DNA of 64,000 bases, from assembly GCA_973895155.1 (NCBI GenBank), contig OZ316891.1, positions 31,744,001 to 31,808,000 on the forward strand. Direction: 5' to 3'. The notes beneath the pieces were generated by a model. It was not told the origin of the DNA, searched no databases, and was given only the letters and a program-made list of their open reading frames with translations. Positions within the stretch are counted from its first letter, which is position 1. The number at the start of each line of letters is the position of its first letter. This DNA is from Marsupella aquatica (Eukaryota; Marchantiophyta). Shown one piece after another: positions 56,092 to 64,000 of this stretch. The position numbers were made by a program, and so were the translations under genes.

Positions 56092-56224
56092 TGTTGTAAC
56101 CTAAGGTTAAGTCTACTCCAAATCATGGTGTAACCACTAACCTAAGGTAGTTACTACAACCACCTGAGTAGTGGTATATGTTTCCCTACATGAATGAGAA
56201 GACTATTCTATGTAGTACTCAACA
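56092..56224 (+). repeat. LTR of copia element 3 (133 bp)
   Basis: TGTTGTAACCTAAGG at the start and CTCAACA at the end, followed by CTTTATCAGCATGAG, a variant of the primer site after the LTRs of copia 1 and 2. No matching 3' LTR is seen. Confidence 0.7.
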
Positions 56225-58195
56225 CTTTATCAGCATGAGTAGGCTCGACATTCAAAATTTTCCTTTAGAAGTGAGATTAGATGTGGAGGGGTCTCCTTAT
56301 GAAATTATACACAGATCTCTGTAAATTTCTGTCAAAAATTGGCATGGGATTTGGATTGCAAGTTAGTCCATTTCCCACATAGGCGATTCCATCCCATCAA
56401 ACATTCACCACCTAATGATATTGCCAACCAATTTCACCAATCTCTGTAACTTTATTCAAGGATACAATCGAACATCTTGCCTTACCAATCTCCAACTCGA
56501 ACCCTAAACCTTGCACATCCAAGGCAGCCAATCCTCAAATCCGGACAAAGTTGAATGCTACTACAAACAGCTGAGCGAGAAATGTCTACCCAATTAGTTT
56601 TGTGGACCCCCTGGCTACATTTCTTAGGCCTTGTTTGAGTAAAACGAATGTATGTAATATTAGCTTTAACTCAAGTTGTGAGAGGCTATTATGGTCCAAA
56701 ATGCTATGGTATCATAGATTATTTTGATGAGATAGTTTTACAAATTTTAGTGAAAGTATAGGAGAAATTAATTACCTCATCCAAATGTGATTTTGCAATC
56801 TTCTTCATAGTGACCAGGAAAATAAGGGCCTTTAGCTTGCGTTTTGAGAGGCTAATGTGGTCCATAATGCTCTGCTAGCATACATTAAAACACTTAAGAT
56901 CTATGAGATATTTTCACTAGTTTAAAAACATTAATTAATAAACCCAAAGCATAGTTTTATTCGGTTAGTTGATTTAGGCATTAAATGGCACTGTATTTTA
57001 CCCCATTAAATGGCACTATATTTGACCATTGAAGTGCCCTGAGCACTCAATTTGAGTTGAGAATGCTACTTTTTCAAGATCAATTGAGATATCTGCTTTT
57101 CTCAACAAGGAACCCTAAGCTTTCTAGTAGTTGAGTCCTCTTTAGAATATTTGTCGCCTGATTTGTCAATGTACTTTAAAATAATTGGAAATCTTGGAGA
57201 TTTCACTGAAGTCTGAATTTGGCAAGTTTGGAATTAGAGATTAATAGCCTCATGACCTTGACTCAACTATGCACCAAATGGAGAAGGGCTAAGCTTAAGC
57301 TTTCAGAAGATAGAAGTCTGATTAGGAAGGGAAGCTGGTAGTCATGTTGAATTGGACAAATATGATAGATTTTACAGCTCGCATTGTTTAGATTAGATTT
57401 TCTCACAAAATCACTGTGGACCCATTCAGCCATGGCCTGAGCAATTTGACATTTTTTCAACTACCACATGAATACTTTGCTTTGTAGCCCAAAATTGACA
57501 ACATGATAATCACAAGCAGTTGTCAAAATCAGGCTTTTTTGTTATATGCAACCAAATTCTCAAGCTAAGAGAGTCAATAGTCAATTTGTGGCAAGTCCAT
57601 TTGAAACCAGATCAATGTCTGATCAATTGAATTGTATCAATTCATTGAATTCAAGTTCCGACCATAGCTGGCAATTTGCCTGAATTGCAAAAGGCTGGAA
57701 ATCTTACTCCATGTGCTAGTTACCCTTTAACAAGGAAGTTATCAAGTTAGTTATTAGTCATTGTTTATTATATGAAAAATACTTTTCAAATCTTTGAATT
57801 TAATTTTTAAAATTGGATACGTAACTAAAACGGTTACATAGTGACAGTTTTACCCATCTTGCTCTTTGCATTCTAAATTTTTACGTTTCTTTTTATGGCA
57901 TGGCGTCCCAAAATTTACTCCCAAATTGATGCAAACACGAATGAAAACTGTAAGTTTGATTCACAAAATTGACGAGTCTTGTTTGTTGCGGTTGTTGTTG
58001 ACTTGGCACGCTCTAGTGCCAGGAATTTTGGAGGGGACCTCTCATGGGGTCCGTAATAATAACTCCGGGACAAGGGAACGAGAGAGGTGCAGGCGCAAAT
58101 CACAAAAGATAAGTGACTTTCCCATTTTACCGTATCTCATACAGTGATCATTCAATTGAGAATCACAAATTCCCCTCAATCTTTGGACACCCACA

Positions 58196-59150
58196 ATGAC
58201 CACAAATACTATCGAAAAACTCTACTTCCAAGCATTCATTTGAATATAGACTGATCCAACTATCTATCTTGGTCTCTAGATATTTAAGCACACCTTGCCT
58301 CTAAAGATCTGCAAGACACCATTCTAACAGATGTCAGTCTGACTTTGCAACAGAAGGCCTAAAGCCTTCATTCTAATTAGACATCACCTTGTAGACTCCC
58401 TAAAACGCCAGTACATGAATGAATATATTCCCCGCATCCTCTCGGATGACCTACACTCAAGATTTGACCACACGCGCACAATTTTTCTACCTGCAGCAAG
58501 GCATGACTGGGTTAAGACCACAAAACTATTGCCGAGTACAACAACCAACCATTCAGAATTGTTGCACAATTGGCCATCTGCGAACAACCAGTGGGAGATG
58601 AAGAGCAGATTGAGAAAACATTGTCCACATTCCACTCCACCAACCTAGTCCTATCCACACAATACAGGAACATGAACTTCGAGTTGATCGCACATATGTT
58701 GTTGGCCAAAAAAATCAACTATTACTACTACAGAACACAAAAACAAGACCCCCAGGCACACTCCCACCACAACCAAATACAGACACACATTACAATGTAC
58801 AAGAGAGGGAAACGGGACCTCATTTGGTGGGAGAGGGGGCAGTAGAGGGAGAGGGCCCCAAACGGGCCGAGGAAACAACTTCAGACGCGGTGGCAGAAGC
58901 AATATATATACCAAGGGAGGGGTTGCAAAAGACCCAAGTTCAGCGGCAACACTTATCGGAATACCTCCAAGGAGAAGAGATAATAGCAACCCACAACGAA
59001 CAAGAACTCAGGACAGACACAACCCCACAACAACAAGAGATAAATTCAAAAACCCTCCAATTTGTTTTCAATGTGGAACGAAAGGGCACTTACAGAAAAA
59101 CTGTAGAGCCCTAGCACACCTGGCAGCATTATAAACAAAGTTTAAACACA
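58196..59150 (+). pseudogene. Copia 3 gag, heavily decayed
   Basis: ATG 58196 reads MTTNTIEKLYFQAF, as in the copia 2 start (NSIEKLQFKAL). Alternating frames then give RPKAFILIRHHL, YIPRILSDDLHSRFDH, PAARHDWV and a CCHC knuckle ICFQCGTKGHLQKNCRA near 59064. Many stops and frameshifts. Further small integrase or protease traces follow to about 59580. Confidence 0.7.
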
Positions 59151-59689
59151 ACACAATTTGAAACCCACGGTGTCTTCCTCAAATCCACATAAACATTACC
59201 AGAAATGCACCTCATAGCACACCATCCCACACTACCAGAGTTGGATGACCCACTGGTCACCTTCACAACGTTGGACACCTTCACAATGGAGGGTCACCAC
59301 CATAATGGGCCAACACCAAATCGAAGAAGGATATGGCCCAGCCACGATCATCTTACCTTGAGGCACAATTATCCAAATAAAATCAGCAATCTACGCACCA
59401 AGATCAACAAGGAACCTCCTCAGTTTCAGAGACGTCCGAGCCAAAGGGCTACATATTTATACGAATATGATAAACACACAAGAAGTATTACATGTTATTG
59501 CACTGGCACCTAATGGGACAAAAACAAAAGAGACCCTCATGGCCTACCCCCTTGGTTTTTATATAACCAAAATAAACACTCCTAGAGGCCACCGGTGACA
59601 TGCGCACCTTGGTTCATGGTCCATTACTTACAGTCACAACTCGAACAGCCATGTGATCAAAGGGGAGGCATTTTCAAGTTGAACATCTT

Positions 59690-60177
59690 GATATGAAGAG
59701 GGTAGCAACACAAGATTATGGGGTGATGGGGTGGTTCATCCAAGATTCACAGAGTAGCACATTTGATAGAAATCCCATACGTAGTACTATGGCACACTAT
59801 GGGAAAATTGAGAAGATTCTTACCATCAAGTATCAACAACATACAACCTTGGAGGAGGTGGTGTTGAAGTGCAAGTGGTTTTGGATGAATCTAGTCGGCC
59901 ACAACCGGACTTGTGAAGAGGATGCTTGCGGTTTCACACGGTTGAAGACAAGTGCACGTAGTGTCGTTAGTTCCAGTTGGAGAACGTCAAATCCATTTGC
60001 ATTTCCCCATCATTTGGAGCAGGCATTTTATCTCCCTATCCGGATGACCCAGAGTGGTCCATTGTCATGCCTTACATCCCTCACTCACGATCCACCATTC
60101 AGGATCAACCAAATGTAGTCATAGTAGAGGATTTGTACCCCTCTAGAGCTATAGTACATGCAACCCTAGGTAGGTAA
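59690..60177 (+). pseudogene. CACTA-type transposon DUF4216-like fragment
   Basis: Frame 59693-60118 reads HYGKIEKILTIKYQ, VVLKCKWFW and EDACGFTRL. After a frameshift, frame 59977-60177 gives ILSPYPDDPEWSIVM and PHSR. The order (YYGxxxxIxxLxY, VxFKCxWF, GFTxV, F-PDDPEWxVV) matches the DUF4216 domain found at the C-terminus of plant CACTA (En/Spm) transposase ORFs. GTAGGT at 60170 may be a splice donor. The rest of the transposase is absent. Confidence 0.55.
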
Positions 60178-60464
60178 AACCCCTCTATGTTTTCCTTCTA
60201 TCGGCATTAATGAATCATATATATCTGGTTCTACCTATTATAATAATTACTCCACACATATATGTACCTCAAAAGATTGACATGCAAGCTTCAAATATGA
60301 GTTTCTTGAATAAATGATTGTTCACTGAAGTCCTTTGATCAAATGGAAATCCTCCATGCATGCATACTTTCCCATTCCCATGTTTCAAATCATTCACCAA
60401 AACCCATCAAAACTTCACCTGAAACATTAAAAAAACCAAAAACCCAGCCTACCCAATATTACAA

Positions 60465-60889
60465 CCATCGGACAAAATTTGCCATTCTAACCACATCGGA
60501 CCTAATTCCCATCTTTCTCACGTCGGACACATATTGCCATACCTCAGCCATCGGTCCACCTTCGGAAGGGTGATGCCATTTTATTACCATCGGACCATTT
60601 CTGATATTGTGTATACCGGATCTATGATGCCATTGAATGGGTATCGGACGCCTCAATAGAACATTTAGAATCTAAGTCCGACTTGGTCGTCATGGGTAAT
60701 GGTCCGATGTAGATTGTATGGGTAACGTGGTCCGATTGTATTAAAATCAGAAAGGTAGTTTCCGAAGCCTAATGTATCAGACAAACCGTTGTTTAAAATA
60801 TTGGACATGTCCGATAGATAGGGCATGGGACGCCGCTAGCTTTTAGGCCGCGATCGGAGCATCGGAAAAACTGCAAAATTGTACTAGTG
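60465..60889. mobile_element. Right end of a CACTA-type element: subterminal TCGGAC repeats and terminal CACTAGTACAA
   Basis: About a dozen copies of TCGGAC or its complement GTCCGA (for example near 60468, 60496, 60520, 60588, 60645, 60677, 60702, 60731, 60818) in both orientations lead to the terminus TTGTACTAGTG (60879-60889), which is CACTAGTACAA read inward. Subterminal repeat arrays are a hallmark of CACTA ends. The left end was not found. Confidence 0.6.
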
Positions 60890-61130
60890 TTTCTTGAGGA
60901 GTTTTGTGAGAGGCAAGGCTATCTTTGCATATCCTTCCACAAATCTGTCGTAGTATCCAACCAATCCCAAGAAGGTTCATACCTCCGTCATTGTTGTGGG
61001 TTCTTTGATTGAGAGCACTACTGCGATTTTCTCCAAATCCACGACTATCCCTTCCTTAGAAACTCAGTGGCCAAGAAGTATCCCACTAGCAACTCCAAAG
61101 TAGCACTTGTGTGGGTTCATGTGGTATAGA
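60890..61130 (-). pseudogene. Ty3/gypsy reverse transcriptase-RNase H junction fragment
   Basis: Minus-strand reading from 61130 gives LYHMNPHKCYFGVASGILLG, then H, a stop, [35 protein letters not shown] and LPLTKLLK. This is the conserved segment between reverse transcriptase and RNase H of Ty3/gypsy elements. Two stops are present. The CACTA end at 60889 cuts it, so the CACTA element probably inserted into it. Confidence 0.75.
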
Positions 61131-62296
61131 CAGAAGAACCAAAAGTGTCTCTTTTCACTTAAAGACCAAGGTATCGATCCCTTTAAGAACAGAATTGGAT
61201 TGGATTGAATATTTTTATCTTTTTGAGAAGTTTCGAGCCTCTTGCTCTCTATTTCTCTTACTTACTTCTAACAGAAGTAAACAAACCCATCAAAACACCA
61301 GTACAAAAAACATTTGAGTTATAGATGAAAGTAAACTTAGATTGAGATGATTTAATTATCATTCTAACATTGCCACTCCTTCAGAAAGGACTCTGGTCTT
61401 ATTATATATAAAATGGTAACTTTCAACCACTCTCCAATCATCCTTTCTCCAACCTATAATAATGTCGGATGTAAGACTTTTGCTCACCAAACCCAAAGTA
61501 ACTTTCTGGTTACAAATGCAAAGATAAGCCTTAAGATGCCGTCAACATGATTCGATAAGTGTGATACACAACTTAAGTCAAATTCTAAGGTTTATTGTAG
61601 TGCATGGTAATGGTACTAATTTCCTTGAAAATGGAATTTTGCTTCTCACAATTACAACATTCATCCTCGAATTGGCTAGCAAATCTCGTCACAACGAGCA
61701 AGCCTAGCAGTGAACTCGATGTGAATCTCATAAGTTAATCATTAAACTCAATCACCACAAACGAGTCATGAATTTAATCATACTTTAAAATCAAAATTTT
61801 ATTTCCATACAAGACCTTGATTCTCAGTGACTTGTTACAATGGAAGGAGGAACAATTAATCAACAACCTCTATTACTGAATAATGGTTTTGCCCCTAGAC
61901 AAGAAGTGACACTAAAAGACTTTATAGGTTTAGGGTCCTAATATAATGGTGATAGGGAAGGTTATACCCTTTCGAGTCTAACTAAGATGAATGTAATATT
62001 ACTCTAACAGTAGATTCCTACAAAAACTAAGTTTGGGGGCGGAAATGACTAAGTGTCATTAGGCTTTTTTGACAGAAAACAATATTTGACTATCTTTGCC
62101 TATTTTTAATTCCTAATCCGTAACACCCAAAATGTTGATTTTAACACAGTGGTAGGTGCTACCTTCAGTCTACAAGCAAGCAAAATCTCAAACTTTTCTG
62201 AGTGGTCTAAGTATTTCAAAGAAATCGGAAAAAAGTGCTGTTGGATGAAAATAGAGTATAATCCTAAAATTTTCTAAGTGGGGGAAGAAAAAGGTG
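61131..62296. other. No gene seen
   Basis: AT-rich, short frames only. No repeat or RNA gene identified. Confidence 0.35.
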
Positions 62297-62461
62297 GACG
62301 CTTTGAAAAGCGTCGGGATTTGGATGGACGATTCATGAAGCGTCAGTGTCTTCTCTTTGTTGGGGCTACGGACACTTTCAAAAGCGTCAAGGGCTTCGTC
62401 ATCGTCAGGGGTGGACGCTTCATGAGGTGTCCTGAAACTGTTGGACGCTTTCAAAAGCGTC
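62297..62461. repeat. Cluster of five 18-bp hairpin units GACGCTT-NNNN-AAGCGTC
   Basis: Units at 62297-62314, 62327-62344, 62371-62388, 62414-62431 and 62444-62461. The consensus GACGCTTTCAAAAGCGTC is self-complementary around a 4-base centre. Units carry one or two changes in an arm (for example GACGATTCATGAAGCGTC). They lie in non-coding sequence; spacing is 30 to 44 bp. Confidence 0.8.
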
Positions 62462-62945
62462 GGCAGAAAGTAACAAATTAAATTTTGGTACCTTAGAAAC
62501 TTCATAACTCCTTAACGGCTGGTCCGATGAAGCTCAAACTTTGCCAAGGTGATTTCCTATATCTAGTCCATCAGCTACCAAGATTTCAGACATTTCTGAG
62601 ATCCTTATCAATTAAAATAAAATAGAAGAAGATGCAACCTCTTAATCTGCATTCAACACTTAGAATCAGTGCAGAAACTAGTTTCCTTCACAATGAGGCT
62701 GCAAAAATCCAAGAATAAGCTCGAGTTGAGGGAATCAAAAAAAGTAAGCATCCACATAGCCCTCCACTCAAATTTTGCTGTGTCCCCACAAGAACTTGAA
62801 ATTCGTGAAGTCTTCTGAGCTTTTCTGATTCATGCTTAATTTCTTCAGTCATTCAAAATAATCCAGAACAATGCCAACTCAATTGATATCCTTCTCCAAA
62901 AATACAATCATGTCGGTTGAAGATCAGAAAGTTCCTCTGATAGAA
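62462..62945. other. No gene seen
   Basis: No frame of note between the hairpin cluster and the minus-strand gene. Confidence 0.35.
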
Positions 62946-64000
62946 TCAAATAGTAGTACATGGAGGCCAAGCTTCAACTAAAGGTCGCCTTACTAATCCT
63001 TTGATCTCTTGTCTTCCTTTTGCATGATCGGAGACCATAAGCTGATTTCTCTGAAGCTGTGCTCGCAATCTGACAAGCTCATTTTCATACTTAAAAGGAA
63101 TTGCATAGCCATCATGGGCTACCCATACATACTGACGAGTTGGCCATGGTCTGTCTGGAAATAGAGGTGGGAAAGGACAGGAAGCTCTGCAAACTGTATA
63201 AACCCAACACCATATCTCATATTCTGAGAATTTGTGTCTTCTGTCCTTATCTATTGGAGGTACTGGCTCAGGAAATTTATATGTAGGAATTAAAGTACGA
63301 ATACACTCAATGAATGTGCCTGGTAAAATCTGTTTTTGTTGCCTAATACTCTCAATCTCCAAATGGCAAAAAGCTATAAAATATTCCTTCCTGGTCCACC
63401 TAGCAATGGAAGCAAGGTTAGGAACAGGAACTGTCGGTGGTAGGTTGATTGGATGTCTCAGCCGTGGAGGTACCCTAATAATCCTGGAATCATCCTCATC
63501 TTCATTGGGGGCGCCTTTCCATCGATAAATAACTCCTGGTGTCGAGCAAGGAATTACAGATTCCTTGGTGGGCAGCTCTGATGTATGGTCGGATGAAGAA
63601 GAAGAAGAAGGTGTTGGTACCTTCTCGATATCTCTGGGGCAACAGGTTCGCTTATAGATTCCACCTCTGGTTGAGAGTGCTCTGATGGAGTTTCGAATTG
63701 CTGTCCAGCCAGGTCAGCTACAAACAAATCCGCAGATTTACATGCTTTCTTCAGTGGTCTTCTCTCATAAGTTAATTGACAACTAATCTTCTCAATGGAT
63801 GTTGGAACAACCGGAGATGAAGCTCTTTCCAGAGAGGGTGGTACCAAGTCAGCTTTCTCTAGTTCAGGCAGCAATTGAGTCTCAGAAACAGGAGGTGACA
63901 CATCTGATTCATAGCCATGTAGAAAACCTAGAGCATCCTGCTCTGGTATAACCAATAACGATACCGTTACCTCCACAAGGTGAGCAACTGCTTCTGGATT
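62946..64000 (-). pseudogene. Unknown protein, partial (leaves the right edge), one frameshift
   Basis: Reading from 64000, the frame is open without ATG (NPEAVAHLVEV) to near 63625, where it must shift by one base to continue as DIEKVPTPSSSSSS. From there a single frame runs to the stop at 62946: IYRWKGAPNEDEDDSRIIRV, NLASIARWTRKEYFIAFCH, PTRQYVWVAHDGYAIPF, YENELVRLRAQLQRNQ. The first half is Pro/Glu/Ser-rich and probably disordered; the second half is globular with a final helix. I do not recognise the family; in this setting a transposon-encoded structural protein is possible. Confidence 0.45.

Larger units (their letters stand above)
56092..59690 (+). mobile_element. Old, degraded Ty1/copia element 3 (5' part only)
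   Basis: One LTR, primer-like site and a decayed gag (from 58196) related to copia 1 and 2. Most of pol is missing, and there is no second LTR before the CACTA-like sequence. The leader (56225-58195) is about 2 kb, much longer than in the other two, so other insertions may hide in it. Confidence 0.6.

Overview
The window looks like nuclear DNA of a land plant, most likely a seed-free one (a moss is my best guess, inferred and not proven). The reasons are GT-AG introns, Ty1/copia and L1-type LINE elements, a CACTA end, and an intronless DYW-type pentatricopeptide (PPR) gene with the very regular P-L-S triplets common in mosses and other seed-free plants. Only the PPR gene (51056-54673) looks like an intact host gene. 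Nearly everything else is mobile DNA in several stages of decay. I saw no rRNA or tRNA gene and no bacterial operon structure.

Layout. 1-3300 (-): a long broken gene with a globular block and a coiled coil; a relative lies at 28037-29936 (+). 4225-10911 (+): an unknown ORF and a broken multi-exon transposase-like gene. 11270-25308 (+): a 5'-truncated LINE split by a clean 10.3-kb insertion (12811-23100). 25.5-27.2 kb (-): remains of an EDM2-like PHD-finger gene and a tandem repeat. 31.8-37.2 kb (-): a SANT/trihelix-like exon and a methyltransferase-like gene fragment cut in two by copia element 1 (32600-36879). 37191-43385: copia element 2, larger and decayed. 43.4-49.2 kb: two inverted arms homologous to each other enclose telomere-like repeats, a Ty3/gypsy gag remnant and minisatellites. 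51.06-54.67 kb: the PPR gene. 56.1-61.1 kb: an old copia fragment, a CACTA end with DUF4216-like coding sequence, and a Ty3/gypsy pol fragment. 62.3 kb: a small hairpin array. 62946-64000 (-): an unknown gene leaving the window.

The most interesting object is the 10.3-kb insertion in the LINE. It encodes, divergently, a Mutator-like (MULE-like) transposase with a zinc-binding N-terminus and a D-D-E triad, and a spliced protein with an N-terminal ParB/Srx-like segment (DGNHR) and a C-terminal N4/N6 DNA-methyltransferase-like segment (DWTVGSGST). ParB-methyltransferase fusions are known from phages and bacteria. Seventeen copies of a 13-15 bp palindrome (core AGCGCC-N-GGCGCT) plus one half-site are scattered through this element only. 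Every copy is non-coding: in introns, in the divergent promoter, or downstream of the genes. I propose a mobile element carrying a DNA-binding/modification-like protein and its own dispersed palindromic sites. This copy is dead (stops and frameshifts), and a second fragment of the same gene family at 32.3-37.2 kb shows the family is dispersed.

Across the window most premature stops are TAG or TGA where CAG or CGA would be expected, which fits decay of methylated cytosines in silenced plant elements.
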